63,512 nucleotides of DNA from Calditerricola satsumensis (GTDB taxonomy: Bacteria; Bacillota; Bacilli; Calditerricolales; Calditerricolaceae): positions 1 to 63,512 of the forward strand of contig NZ_BMOF01000007.1 in the NCBI RefSeq assembly GCF_014646935.1, written 5' to 3'. Below, one piece after another: positions 28,717 through 39,473 of the stretch. The notes under the pieces were generated by a model. It was not told where the DNA came from. It was given only the letters and a program-made list of their open reading frames with translations, and did not search any database. Position numbers and translations under genes: made by a program. Numbering within the stretch: the first letter of the stretch is position 1; every line of letters starts with the position of its first letter.

Positions 28717-29943
28717 ATGGCGAAAGCGGACGATCGGCCGGGCGAGACGTGGGAAGCGGTCCCGTCGATGGGGCAAGAGGAGCCGACCGCCCTGTACATC
28801 CATATCCCCTTTTGCCGGCGCAAGTGCCACTACTGCGACTTTGCCGTCTTCGTCGCCCAGGGCGAGGACCTCGTTGAGCGGTACTTGGACGCCCTCGAGC
28901 GGGAGCTGGCCCTCACCCTGGGCCAGCGCCGGCCGCGCCTGGCCACCGTGTACGTGGGCGGCGGTACGCCGACGCTGCTTTCGGCCCGCCAGCTGGAGCG
29001 GCTGCTCACCATCCTCCACCGCCATGCCGACCTGTCGGGGTGCTTGGAGTTCACCATGGAGGCCAACCCGGAGACGGTGGACAACGCGAAACTGCGTGTG
29101 CTGGCCGCCGGCGGCGTGACGCGCCTCAGCTTTGGCGTGCAGGCCTTCCAGGATCATCTGCTGGCGGCCATCGGGCGCACGCACACGGCGGCTGACGCGG
29201 TGCGGGCGGTGCGGCTGGCGCGCCAGGCGGGATTTCACAACCTGTCGATCGACCTGATGCTCGGCCTGCCCGGCCAGACGCTCGCTGACGTGCGCGCGTC
29301 GCTGGAGGCGGCCTTTGCCCTCGATTTGCCGCACCTGTCGGCCTATAGCCTCAAGGTGGAGGAGCAGACCGTCTTTTACCGGCAGTGGGTGCGCGGCGAG
29401 CTCCATCTCCCGCCGGAGGAGGAAGAGGCGGCGATGTACCTGACCGTGCTGGAGGAGACGGCCAAACGCGGCCTCCAGCAGTACGAGGTCAGCAACTTCG
29501 CCCGTCCGGGGTATGCCTCGCTCCACAACCAGGTGTACTGGCGGAACGAGCCGTACTATGGCGTGGGCGTCGGGGCCCACGGATACGTCGGCGGCGTGCG
29601 CTACGCCAACGTCGGGACGTTGCACCGCTACCTCAAGGCGGTTGCCGAACGCGGGTTGCCGCGAGCCGAGACCCATGTGGTGACGCCGCGCGAAGCGATG
29701 GAGGAGACGATGTTCCTCGGCCTGCGCCTGACCGAGGGGGTGAGCCACGCCCGCTTTCGCCGGCGCCATGGCGTCGCCATGGAGGCCGTCTTCGGCCCGG
29801 TGATCGCGGAACTGGTTGGGAAGGGGCTTCTCGAGCGCGATGCGCGGGGCGTGCGCCTGACGCGGGATGGCCTGCTTTTGGGCAACGAGGTGTTTGCCCG
29901 CTTCCTCCTCGATGGTGGGAATGGAGGCAATGCGAATGATTGA
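28717..29943 (+). CDS. hemW: radical SAM heme chaperone HemW
   Basis: A 408-residue radical SAM protein. The cluster-binding cysteines Cys33, Cys37 and Cys40 (PFCRRKCHYC) and the GGGTPTLLS SAM-binding motif are present. The context before hrcA matches the hemN/hemW gene of Bacillus. The family delivers heme to respiratory enzymes rather than acting as a coproporphyrinogen dehydrogenase. The ATG at 28717 has an AAAGGAGA site. Its last codons overlap the -35 box of the hrcA promoter. Confidence 0.93.
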   Translation: MAKADDRPGETWEAVPSMGQEEPTALYIHIPFCRRKCHYCDFAVFVAQGEDLVERYLDALERELALTLGQRRPRLATVYVGGGTPTLLSARQLERLLTILHRHADLSGCLEFTMEANPETVDNAKLRVLAAGGVTRLSFGVQAFQDHLLAAIGRTHTAADAVRAVRLARQAGFHNLSIDLMLGLPGQTLADVRASLEAAFALDLPHLSAYSLKVEEQTVFYRQWVRGELHLPPEEEEAAMYLTVLEETAKRGLQQYEVSNFARPGYASLHNQVYWRNEPYYGVGVGAHGYVGGVRYANVGTLHRYLKAVAERGLPRAETHVVTPREAMEETMFLGLRLTEGVSHARFRRRHGVAMEAVFGPVIAELVGKGLLERDARGVRLTRDGLLLGNEVFARFLLDGGNGGNAND

Positions 29944-29968
29944 CAAACATGAGGGGGCTTGCTAGTGT
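29940..29968 (+). promoter_or_regulatory. sigma-A promoter of the hrcA-dnaK operon
   Basis: Consensus TTGACA (29940-29945) overlaps the hemW stop codon. A weaker TAGTGT (29963-29968) follows at 17 bp. The predicted start site lies just before the CIRCE element. Confidence 0.7.
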
Positions 29969-29980
29969 AAAAGTAAGGGT

Positions 29981-30007
29981 TTAGCACTCGAAGTCCTCGA
30001 GTGCTAA
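29981..30007 (+). promoter_or_regulatory. CIRCE operator for HrcA
   Basis: A perfect inverted repeat: TTAGCACTC (29981-29989), nine spacer bases, and GAGTGCTAA (29999-30007). It lies in the transcribed leader of hrcA, so HrcA should autorepress the operon. Confidence 0.98.
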
Positions 30008-30023
30008 CAAGGTGGTGAACACG

Positions 30024-31058
30024 ATGTTGACCGAGCGGCAGAAGCGCATCTTGCGCGCCATCGTCGACAACTACATTCGCTCGGGCGAGCCGGTTGGCTC
30101 GCGCACCATCTCCAAGCGCGAGGACATCGGGTTCAGCCCGGCCACGGTACGGAACGAAATGGCAGACCTGGAGGAAATGGGATACCTGGAACAGCCCCAC
30201 ACATCGGCCGGGCGGATTCCGTCGGAGAAGGGCTACCGGTTCTACGTTGACCACCTGATGGAACCCGTGCGGCTGAAACCGGAAGAAATCCGCCGTATCC
30301 GGCGGTTGTTTACCCAACGCCTTCATGAATTTGAGGAAGTGATCCGCCAGACGGCGACGATTCTCGCGTCGCTCACCAACTACACGGCGGTGGTGTTAGG
30401 GCCCGAAATCTACGAAACGCACCTCAAGCAGTTGGCCATTGTCCCGCTCAGCGCCGAGCGGGCCGTGGCCGTCATCGTGACGAACACCGGGCGCGTGGAA
30501 CATCGTGTGGTCGACGTGCCGCCCGATTTGTCGCTGTCCGACGTGGAGCGCATGGTGAACTGGATTAACCATCGGCTGGCCGGCTTGCCGCTGTACATGC
30601 TGAAACAGCGCATTGATGCCGAGCTGGCCGAGGAGCTGCGCCGGGAAAGCGACCGATGTGCGCGCGTGCTGCAGCTCTTGGACCGCGCGTTGACGGTGGC
30701 CGACGAGGATGCCGAGCGCGTCTTCGTCGGCGGCACGACGAACATCCTGGCGCAGCCCGAGTTCCGCGACGTGGAAAAGGTGCGCGCGCTGCTTACCGTG
30801 CTGGAGCGGAGCGATCTCGTGGTGGAGCTCTTCGCCACGCGGGAGGACGGCGTTCGCGTGCGCATCGGGCGGGAGAACGCCAACGAGGCGGTGCAGGGGT
30901 GCAGCATCATCACCGCCTCGTACTCCGTGGACGGCAAGCTGGTCGGCACGGTGGGCATCCTCGGGCCGACGCGCATGGAGTACGGGCGGGTCGTCGGCAT
31001 CCTGGAACACTTCGCCCATGACTTGTCCGCCTTGCTCAGCCGCCTGTACAGCGCATAG
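30024..31058 (+). CDS. hrcA: heat-shock repressor HrcA
   Basis: A 344-residue winged-helix repressor that binds CIRCE and requires a chaperonin to stay active in Bacillus. The N terminus LTERQKRILRAIVDNYIRSGEPVGSRTI and the turn SPATVRNEMADLEEMGYLEQPHTSAGRIPS are diagnostic. The ATG at 30024 is 7 nt from AAGGTGGTGA; a GTG at 30012 is less likely. It is the first gene of the heat-shock operon. Confidence 0.97.
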   Translation: MLTERQKRILRAIVDNYIRSGEPVGSRTISKREDIGFSPATVRNEMADLEEMGYLEQPHTSAGRIPSEKGYRFYVDHLMEPVRLKPEEIRRIRRLFTQRLHEFEEVIRQTATILASLTNYTAVVLGPEIYETHLKQLAIVPLSAERAVAVIVTNTGRVEHRVVDVPPDLSLSDVERMVNWINHRLAGLPLYMLKQRIDAELAEELRRESDRCARVLQLLDRALTVADEDAERVFVGGTTNILAQPEFRDVEKVRALLTVLERSDLVVELFATREDGVRVRIGRENANEAVQGCSIITASYSVDGKLVGTVGILGPTRMEYGRVVGILEHFAHDLSALLSRLYSA

Positions 31059-31102
31059 CCAAGATCCGGCGACGTGGACGAGCCAACGAGACGTGCGCAT
31101 GG

Positions 31103-31122
31103 AGGGGGGGAGCGCCCCCCTT
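31103..31122 (+). other. GC-rich hairpin between hrcA and the chaperonin gene
   Basis: A run of G (31104-31110) can pair with a run of C (31115-31120) over AGCG. No long U tract follows, so it may act in RNA processing or partial attenuation between hrcA and the chaperone genes. Confidence 0.4.
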
Positions 31123-31156
31123 CGCTATGTTCTGCGAAAGAGGATGCGTGGTGGGC

Positions 31157-32701
31157 ATGGAACAGCAAGCGGCAACCAAAGGAGACGAGAACGAGCAGCT
31201 GGCCACCCTCCTGCACAATGCCCGCGCGGTGCAGGCGGTGGCGACGGCGGTTGAGGGAACGCTGGGCCCCAAGGGACTGGATACGCTGCTGGTGGACGAA
31301 GGGGGCAACGTCGTCGTCACGAACGACGGCGTGACCATCTTGGAGAAGATGGACGTCCGCCATCCGGCGGCGCGCATGGTCGTGCGCATCGCTCAGTCCC
31401 AGCAGGCCGAGATGGGCGACGGCACGACAACGGCGACGGTCCTCGCCGCGGCCTTGGTGACCGAGGGCGTGCGCCAGGTACAGCGCGGCGTCCCCGTGGC
31501 GCGCGTGATTGCGGGGATGCGCAAGGGCATCGCCGAAGCGCTGCGCCTCCTCGGCGAGCGGGCCGTTCCCGTCCGCGGCCTCGACGATCCGGCCCTGACG
31601 CGCATCGCCTACATCGCCGGGCGCGAGCAGGCCGACATCGCCGAGCTGGTGGTGGAAGGCGCGCGGCGGGTCGGCGAAACCAAGCTGCGCGACCCCGACT
31701 TCAAGCTGGCCGATACCGTGGTGGCCCACGAGCGGGCGGAGAACGAAGTGGTGGCCGGCGTGCTGATCGGCAAGCAGCGCGTCAGCCGGCAGATGCCGGA
31801 ACGGGTGACGGATGCGCGCGTGCTCATCGTGGACGACGCGCTGGCGCCGGAAAGCCTGGATGAAGAGGCCTTGGCCACCGAAGCCGGGTTTCGCCGGTAC
31901 CTGGAATTGAAGGAAGCCTTCGTGCGCAACCTGGAAAAGTTGGTCCGATTAGGCGTGCGCTTCGTCGCCGTCGATCGGAGCCTGGATCCGGCGGCAGAGG
32001 AATTCTTTGTGGACCATGGCATTCTCGCCGTCCACCGCGTGGCCCGAGCCGAGCTGCGGCGGCTGGCGGCGCACACCGGAGCAGTGCCCATCAAGCGCAC
32101 GGGGCTGAAAAAGAGGGAGGAGGATCTCGCCCGCTATTTGGGCACGGCCGAATGCGTGGAGGAGGACCCGCGCCTCGGCCGGGTGCGCGTGACGGGCGGC
32201 GGCGGCGAAGAGACGGCCACCATTCTCGTGGGTGCCTCCACCCGCGAGGTGACGGGCGAGCGGGAGCGCATCGCCCGCGACGCCGCCTCGGCCGTGCAGG
32301 CGGCGGTGCGCGGCGGGTACGTCCCCGGCGGCGGCAGCGTGGAGGTGGCGGTGGCGCGCGAGCTGGAGCGGCTGCGCGCCACGATGCGCGGCATGGAGGG
32401 CTTTGGCGTCGACGTGGTGGCGGCGGCGCTGCGCGTCCCCCTGGCGCGCATCGTGCAGAACGCCGGGTTCAACCCCCTGGAAAAGCTGGAGGCGGTGACG
32501 GCGGCGCAGGTGGAAAGCGGCAGCGACGCCCTCGGCGTGGATTGCGACACGGGGGAGGTTGTCGACATGGTGGCCGCCGGCGTTCTCGACCCGGCACCGG
32601 TGAAGCTGCACGCCCTGAAAACCGCCGGTGAGGTGGCCGAAGCGATTCTGCGCATCCACACGGTGATCCGCATGCGGCGGGACGAGGAAGGAGACGGCTA
32701 G
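31157..32701 (+). CDS. archaeal-type (group II-like) chaperonin in the dnaK operon
   Basis: A 514-residue chaperonin resembling archaeal thermosome subunits rather than GroEL. It has the nucleotide-binding segment GTLGPKGLDTLLVDEGGNVVVTNDG, the ATPase motif GDGTT with Asp88, the PGGGSVE loop and a C-terminal VVDMVAAGVLDPAPVK. There is no groES nearby. Comparable chaperonins in bacterial hsp70 operons have been called group III. Starts are ambiguous: ATG 31157, or GTG 31151, which sits better relative to AAAGAGGA. It lies between hrcA and grpE, so it should be CIRCE-controlled and may fold clients with DnaK. Confidence 0.92.
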   Translation: MEQQAATKGDENEQLATLLHNARAVQAVATAVEGTLGPKGLDTLLVDEGGNVVVTNDGVTILEKMDVRHPAARMVVRIAQSQQAEMGDGTTTATVLAAALVTEGVRQVQRGVPVARVIAGMRKGIAEALRLLGERAVPVRGLDDPALTRIAYIAGREQADIAELVVEGARRVGETKLRDPDFKLADTVVAHERAENEVVAGVLIGKQRVSRQMPERVTDARVLIVDDALAPESLDEEALATEAGFRRYLELKEAFVRNLEKLVRLGVRFVAVDRSLDPAAEEFFVDHGILAVHRVARAELRRLAAHTGAVPIKRTGLKKREEDLARYLGTAECVEEDPRLGRVRVTGGGGEETATILVGASTREVTGERERIARDAASAVQAAVRGGYVPGGGSVEVAVARELERLRATMRGMEGFGVDVVAAALRVPLARIVQNAGFNPLEKLEAVTAAQVESGSDALGVDCDTGEVVDMVAAGVLDPAPVKLHALKTAGEVAEAILRIHTVIRMRRDEEGDG

Positions 32702-32713
32702 GAGGTGGAAGGC

Positions 32714-33472
32714 GTGAACGGCAAGCGCGAAGCCCACGAGACGGAAGGCCGGGAAACCGCGCCGGTCGAACGCGCCGCGGAAACGAACCCTGCGGGCGCG
32801 GGCGCACCACAAGGCGGAGCGCCGTCCGGGTCGCAACCGGATCGGGATGAGGCGGGCCGGGCCGAGGCGGGGAACGCCGCAGGCGCCGATCAGCCGGAAG
32901 ATGCGGCGCCAAGGGCGCCCGAAGCCGGGGAAGGTGCCGCGGGCGACGATGCCGAAACGGATCGCGACGAGGAGGCGGGCGATGCGGACGTGGCGGCCCT
33001 CAAGGCGCGCGTTGCCGAACTGGAACGCGAGGTGGCGGCCCTCAAGGCCCAGGCGCAGGAGGCCCACGAGCGCTTCCTGCGTGCACGGGCCGACCTGGAG
33101 AATGCCCGCAAGCGCTTTGAGCGGGAAAAGCAGGACGCGCTCACCTTCGGGGCGCTGCGCCTCGTCGAGCGCCTGTTGCCGGTGCTCGACAACTTCGAGC
33201 GGGCGATGGAAGCCAGCCGCGCCACCGACAACGTGGAGGCCTTGATGAAGGGCGTCGAAATGGTGCACCGCCAGCTCGATCAGGCCCTGCGCCAGGAGGG
33301 GCTGGAGCCGATCGAGGCCCTCGGCAAACCCTTTGACCCCAACGTCCATGAGGCGGTGATGCAGGCGGAGTCGAGCGACCATCCGCCGGGCACCGTTATC
33401 GAGGAGCTGCAGAAGGGGTATACCTTCAAAGGGCGCCTCGTGCGTCCGACGATGGTCAAGGTGAGCAAATAG
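32714..33472 (+). CDS. grpE: nucleotide exchange factor GrpE
   Basis: A 252-residue DnaK cochaperone. The first 90 residues are an acidic, Ala/Glu/Pro-rich low-complexity tail. A long coiled coil follows ([21 protein letters not shown]), then the GrpE core with [25 protein letters not shown] and [11 protein letters not shown]. The GTG at 32714 is 7 nt from AGGAGGT; the GTG at 32705 lies within that site. The N-terminal tail is longer than in Bacillus. Confidence 0.95.
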   Translation: MNGKREAHETEGRETAPVERAAETNPAGAGAPQGGAPSGSQPDRDEAGRAEAGNAAGADQPEDAAPRAPEAGEGAAGDDAETDRDEEAGDADVAALKARVAELEREVAALKAQAQEAHERFLRARADLENARKRFEREKQDALTFGALRLVERLLPVLDNFERAMEASRATDNVEALMKGVEMVHRQLDQALRQEGLEPIEALGKPFDPNVHEAVMQAESSDHPPGTVIEELQKGYTFKGRLVRPTMVKVSK

Positions 33473-33572
33473 GGGGCTCCCGGTCGGTGTTGAAGGGCGA
33501 CCGGGGCACGGTTTTCCTGGGCATTCGGGTCCATGCGACACGGAAGCATGTACGTGAGGAGGGATGGGCACG

Positions 33573-35402
<1,830 letters not shown>

Positions 35403-35412
35403 CGCGGCGTGC

Positions 35413-35475
35413 CGGTCAACGCCACGGGGGCGCTTTTGGGCGCGCATTTCCCGGTTTCTCGGCGTTGACCGTTTT
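35413..35475 (+). other. stem-loop between dnaK and dnaJ
   Basis: An 11-bp perfect stem (35413-35423 with 35461-35471) encloses a 37-nt loop and is followed by TTTT. It could act as an attenuator or stabiliser setting the dnaK:dnaJ ratio. Confidence 0.5.
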
Positions 35476-35525
35476 CGTCCCGGCCGCGCGCGGCGGCCGG
35501 CGCCGCGATGGCGGGAGTGATGCCG

Positions 35526-36680
35526 ATGTCCAAGCGGGACTATTACGAGGTCCTCGGGGTGTCCCGCGACGCTTCCCCGGAAGAAATCAAAAAAGCGTAC
35601 CGCAAGCTGGCCCGCAAGTACCACCCCGACGTGTGCAAGGAGCCCGACGCGGCGGAGAAATTCAAAGAGGTCAAAGAGGCCTACGACGTCCTCAGCGATC
35701 CCGAGAAGCGGGCCCGCTACGACCGCTTCGGCCACGCCGGCGTTCATGCCGACGTGGGCGGCGCGTCCGGGGCGGGCGCCGGCGATCCGGGCGCGGGAGC
35801 CGGCGGCTTCGATTTCGGCGGGTTCGGCGACATCGGTGACCTCTTCGACCTCTTCTTCGGCGGCGGGCGGCGCCAGCACCCGCACGCCCCGCGCCAGGGG
35901 GCCAACGTGGAGGTGCCGCTCGTCGTCGACTTCCGCGAGGCGGCCTTTGGCACCGAAGTGGACCTCGAGGTGCCGCGCGAAGAACCCTGTTCCACCTGCC
36001 ACGGCACCGGCGCCCGGCCCGGCACCCAGCCGGAGGTGTGCCGCGCCTGCGGCGGCACGGGGATGGAGGAGGTCGTGCAGGCGACGATTCTCGGCCGCAT
36101 GGTCAGCCGGCGCACCTGTTCGGTGTGCGGCGGGCGCGGGCGGATCATCATCGAGCGGTGCCGTGCCTGCGGCGGGGCGGGACGGGTGCGCGTGCGGCGA
36201 GCCGTGCGCGTCAAGGTCCCCCCGGGCGTCGACACGGGGACGCGCCTGCGCATCCCCGGGGCGGGCGAGGCCGGCTACAACGGTGGCCCGCCGGGCGACC
36301 TGTACGTGGTGATTCGCGTCAAGCCCGACGACTTCTTCCGCCGCGAAGGGGATGACCTTTACTGCGACGTGCCGATCACCTTTGTCCAGGCCGCGCTTGG
36401 CGACGAAATCGAGGTGCCGACCCTCGACGGACGCGTCAAGCTGCGCATCCCGCCGGGCACGCAAACGGGGACGCTTTTCCGCCTGCGCGGGAAGGGCATT
36501 CCTCGCCTGCGCGGCGGTGGACGCGGCGACCAGCACGTGCGCGTCGTCGTCGTCACGCCGACCCACCTGACCGAGCGCCAGAAGGAGCTCCTGCGGGAGT
36601 TTGCCGCCATCAGCGGGGAAGAGACGCACCGCGGGGAAAGCCTGTTCGAAAAGATGAAGCGGGCCTTTCGGGGCGGCTGA
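35526..36680 (+). CDS. dnaJ: chaperone DnaJ
   Basis: A 384-residue type I DnaJ. The J domain has HPD at residues 33-35, followed by a Gly-rich region and four zinc-binding repeats ([32 protein letters not shown]). Two C-terminal beta domains complete it. The ATG at 35526 is 6 nt from GGAGTG and fits the usual [11 protein letters not shown] start. It normally precedes prmA, but here 5.8 kb of transporter genes intervene. Positions 36681-36950 hold nothing recognised. Confidence 0.97.
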   Translation: MSKRDYYEVLGVSRDASPEEIKKAYRKLARKYHPDVCKEPDAAEKFKEVKEAYDVLSDPEKRARYDRFGHAGVHADVGGASGAGAGDPGAGAGGFDFGGFGDIGDLFDLFFGGGRRQHPHAPRQGANVEVPLVVDFREAAFGTEVDLEVPREEPCSTCHGTGARPGTQPEVCRACGGTGMEEVVQATILGRMVSRRTCSVCGGRGRIIIERCRACGGAGRVRVRRAVRVKVPPGVDTGTRLRIPGAGEAGYNGGPPGDLYVVIRVKPDDFFRREGDDLYCDVPITFVQAALGDEIEVPTLDGRVKLRIPPGTQTGTLFRLRGKGIPRLRGGGRGDQHVRVVVVTPTHLTERQKELLREFAAISGEETHRGESLFEKMKRAFRGG

Positions 36681-36955
36681 TCGCGGCCGCCTGCGCCATG
36701 TCGCGCCGTCCGATCGGCACGCCATGCGCGTTGCAAGCGGGTGCGCACGGGTCTGGACCGGGCTCGAGGGCGTTCGCCTTGGGGCCGGCATTTTTGTTGC
36801 CCAACGCCCGCGCATCCGTCGGTCTGCGTCCGGTGATGCCATCGCGCGCAGGGTTGTGCGTTTGGGCGCGCGGCCGTTTCCGTCGGACATCCGCGCCGTT
36901 TACAGAGTTTTACGCGAAAATTCACCCGTTCTTCATCGCTGGCACGGCATTTATA

Positions 36956-37003
36956 ATGATGGAAATGAAGAGAGCCCTTCTTATGATGGAAATGAAGGGA
37001 GCC
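36956..37003 (+). repeat. 27-nt tandem duplication before the GDPD gene
   Basis: A 21-nt sequence at 36956-36976 recurs at 36983-37003 with one mismatch, a 27-nt period. A TATAAT at 36952-36957 overlaps the first copy, without a good -35. Confidence 0.6.
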
Positions 37004-37057
37004 ATCCGTTCGCGATGGCCGACATGGGCCGAGGTGCCGACGGGGGGTTTTGTGGCG

Positions 37058-37840
37058 ATGGGAGCGCTGAAGCCGCTCCACGAGACGTTGAAGGAAAAGC
37101 GCTGGTTGAAATCTGCACACCGGGGAGGGAGAGCGACCGCACCGGAGAACACGCTGACGGCGTTCCGCAAGGCGCTCGAGGCCGGCGTCGACATGATCGA
37201 GCTCGACGTTCAGCTGACCCGCGATGGGCATCCGGTCGTGTTTCACGACTGGACCTTGGAACGCACGACCAATGGCCGCGGCCGGCTGGCCGATCAGTCC
37301 CTCGACGATCTGCGCCGGCTCGACGCCGGAAGCTGGTTTGCCGAGGTCTATCGTGGCGAACCGGTGCCCACGCTGTCGGAGGTGCTGGAGTGGTCCTCGA
37401 GCCGGCTCTACTTGCAGATTGAGCTGAAGAGCCGCGGAAGCGACGCCGATGCGCTGTGCGACCGCGTCGTGCACATGATCAAGGAGCGGCACATGGAAGA
37501 GCAAGTGATGGTGATGTCCTTTGACCACGCCATCGCCCGCCGGGTCAAGCAGTTGGAGCCCCGCATGATGACGGGCGTCATCTGTCAGGCGCGGCTGATC
37601 GATCCGGTGTCGGTGGTGCGGCAGGCGCAAGCCGACGTGCTGTGCGTCGATTACGACCACCTGCGGCGGGAAGACGTCGATGCGCTGCACCGCGAGAATG
37701 TGGCCGTGCACAGCTTTGCGCCGACACCGGAGACGCTGCGCGAGCTGGTGGAGTGGGGGGTTGACATCGTGCAAACCGACGACCCTTCCGCCTTTCAAGC
37801 GGTTACCGGCCAAGGTGAAGCAGGAGCCGTTAAGGGGTAA
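37058..37840 (+). CDS. glycerophosphodiester phosphodiesterase
   Basis: A 260-residue GDPD-family enzyme that cleaves glycerophosphodiesters to glycerol 3-phosphate and an alcohol. The active-site His-Arg pair is in SAHRGGRATAPENTL, the metal ligands are in ELDVQLTRDGHPVVFHD, and LQIELK and VDIVQTDDP complete the barrel. No signal peptide is seen with this start, so it is likely cytoplasmic. The ATG at 37058 is the best-placed start after GGGGGGT; GTG 37052 or an upstream ATG are possible. It precedes an ABC importer of the matching substrate class, like ugpQ with ugp genes. Confidence 0.88.
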   Translation: MGALKPLHETLKEKRWLKSAHRGGRATAPENTLTAFRKALEAGVDMIELDVQLTRDGHPVVFHDWTLERTTNGRGRLADQSLDDLRRLDAGSWFAEVYRGEPVPTLSEVLEWSSSRLYLQIELKSRGSDADALCDRVVHMIKERHMEEQVMVMSFDHAIARRVKQLEPRMMTGVICQARLIDPVSVVRQAQADVLCVDYDHLRREDVDALHRENVAVHSFAPTPETLRELVEWGVDIVQTDDPSAFQAVTGQGEAGAVKG

Positions 37841-37854
37841 AGAACAATGGTCAT

Positions 37855-37968
37855 GCAAGGATAGAGCCCCGTTGGCCGCGCCGTGCGGCGGCATAATGGA
37901 GACGACCAACGGCGCATACTTATAGACGCAGGCAAGGATAGAGCCCCATTGCCCGCGCCGTGCGGCGA
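37855..37968 (+). repeat. duplicated 37-nt leader element
   Basis: A 37-nt sequence at 37855-37891 recurs at 37932-37968 with three mismatches. Each copy contains GCAAGGATAGAGCCCC and a short CCGC-GCCGT-GCGG hairpin. Each copy can also pair with its own downstream partner (CCGTTGG with CCAACGG, and GCCCGCG with CGCGGGC at 37982-37988). The element lies between the GDPD gene and the importer operon. Confidence 0.75.
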
Positions 37969-38010
37969 CGGATTTTTTTCCGCGCGGGCCCGGTTGTTTT
38001 TTCCATATAC
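37951..38010 (+). terminator. terminator-like structures ahead of the importer
   Basis: GCCCGCG pairs with CGCGGGC around a loop containing seven T residues (37973-37979). CGGGCCCG followed by a T6 run lies just after. Both suggest attenuation or termination between the GDPD and importer genes. Confidence 0.45.
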
Positions 38011-38063
38011 GGTCATCACTAACCTTGGTTCTTATCTTCTCCGTTTTGGAGGTGGGTTGCACG

Positions 38064-39473
38064 ATGACGGCGAAGGGGAAGGCGGGTCGCGCCATCGGCT
38101 GGCGAAAGATTCTGGTCGGGCTGCTGCTCTTGCCGGCGCTGGTGGCGGGCGGGTGTGCCACAACGCCCAAACAGGAAGAGAGCGAACCTGCCGGAGAGGG
38201 CCAAACGGTGACGCTCACGGCGATGGTGGTGGGCAAGCCCACGGAACGCTACCGGTTGGAAAACCTCAAGGCCGCGGCGGAGCGGCTCAACAAAAAATTG
38301 GCCCAGGAAGGCCAAACGGTGCGCGTGCGCGTCGAGGGAAAACTGGAAGACCGGCCTTGGGAGGAATACAAGCAGAAGTTTATTCTCGCGGCGGAAGCAC
38401 ACAAAGCGCCCGACATCGTGCTCAGCGGGCACGAGGACGTGGCACCGTGGTCGGACGCCGGCCACATTCTTCCGCTCGACGAATACGTGAAAGACAGCCC
38501 GGTGTACCGCGACGTGTTTCCCAATCTGTGGAAATCTGTGACTTATAAAGGAAAAATATGGGCCATTCCTCAGGACGTGGAAGCCCGTCCGCTGTACTAC
38601 TGGAAACCCCTGTTGCGCCAAGCCGGTTGGACGGAGGCCGATGTGAACGCGCTCCCGGAGAAGATCCGAAACGGGGACTTCGTGTTGGATGACATGCTCC
38701 GGACGGCCAAGGCGTTGCAGGACAAGGGCGCCGTGGAACCGGGCATGGGCTTCTGGACGCGCCCGCAGCCGGGTCCGGACTTCTATCTCTTCTACCTGGC
38801 CTATGGCGGGGAGTTGCAGGACCCGGCGACGGGCAAGCTCGTCCTTGACAAACAGGCCCTCCTGAACGAGTACCGCTTCTTTGCGCGGGCGGCGCAGCAA
38901 GACAAGGTGATGCGGCCCACCCTCATCGGGACCGATTGGACCATCTGGCACCGCACGGTGATGGGACAAAAGGTGGGGTTCTTCCATGGTGGCTCGTGGC
39001 AGGTGGCCGAGTGGAAGGACAAGTACGGCTTGACCGAAGACAAGATGGCCGATCTCGGGTATGCCCTGATTCCCAGCGGCATCAAAGGAAAGCCCGGCGT
39101 GACGCTGTCGCATCCCCTGGTCTATATGGTGACGGCGCAATCGAAGCACCCCGACCTGGCCGCCCGCCTGCTGCTGGAGGCGACGGCCCCGGATCTCAAT
39201 ACCCGTCACGCCGTCGCCAGCGGGCACCTGGCGATCATGAAGGCGCAGCTGGACGATCCCGAATACAAGAAAAGCGGGTTTCTGCATGCCATCAGCTACA
39301 TGGTGGAGCACGCCAAGTTCTTGCCCCTGCACAGCAAATTTGGCACCTACGACCAAATCGTCTACCGCGGCCTGACGGCGGTGGTGGCCGGGCAGATGAC
39401 GCCGGAAGAGGCCGTGGACACGGTGGCGTCCCAGCTCAAGGCCCAATTGGGCGATGAGGTGGTTGTGCGATGA
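38064..39473 (+). CDS. ABC transporter substrate-binding lipoprotein
   Basis: A 469-residue extracellular solute-binding protein of family 1. The N terminus has a positively charged region, a hydrophobic core LLLLPALVA and a lipobox ending GGC. The mature part has IPQDVEARPLYYWKPLLRQAGW and GFFHGGSWQVAEW, typical of sugar and glycerol-3-phosphate binders. The ATG at 38064 follows GGAGGTGG. It overlaps the first permease gene by ATGA. The substrate is inferred, from the GDPD neighbour, to be a glycerophosphodiester or glycerol phosphate. Confidence 0.9.
   Translation: MTAKGKAGRAIGWRKILVGLLLLPALVAGGCATTPKQEESEPAGEGQTVTLTAMVVGKPTERYRLENLKAAAERLNKKLAQEGQTVRVRVEGKLEDRPWEEYKQKFILAAEAHKAPDIVLSGHEDVAPWSDAGHILPLDEYVKDSPVYRDVFPNLWKSVTYKGKIWAIPQDVEARPLYYWKPLLRQAGWTEADVNALPEKIRNGDFVLDDMLRTAKALQDKGAVEPGMGFWTRPQPGPDFYLFYLAYGGELQDPATGKLVLDKQALLNEYRFFARAAQQDKVMRPTLIGTDWTIWHRTVMGQKVGFFHGGSWQVAEWKDKYGLTEDKMADLGYALIPSGIKGKPGVTLSHPLVYMVTAQSKHPDLAARLLLEATAPDLNTRHAVASGHLAIMKAQLDDPEYKKSGFLHAISYMVEHAKFLPLHSKFGTYDQIVYRGLTAVVAGQMTPEEAVDTVASQLKAQLGDEVVVR

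Noticed and set aside
31157-32701. Calling the chaperonin GroEL
   Set aside because: Sequence pattern and lack of a groES partner fit thermosome-like chaperonins; the GroEL Gly-Gly-Met tail is absent.
36952-36957. TATAAT as a promoter for the GDPD gene
   Set aside because: No acceptable -35 at 16-18 bp (TTCTTC at best); kept only as a note in the repeat entry.
37855-37968. A CRISPR array
   Set aside because: Only two repeat units, 77 nt apart, each with its own pairing partner and no cas genes; no CRISPR array seen anywhere in the window.
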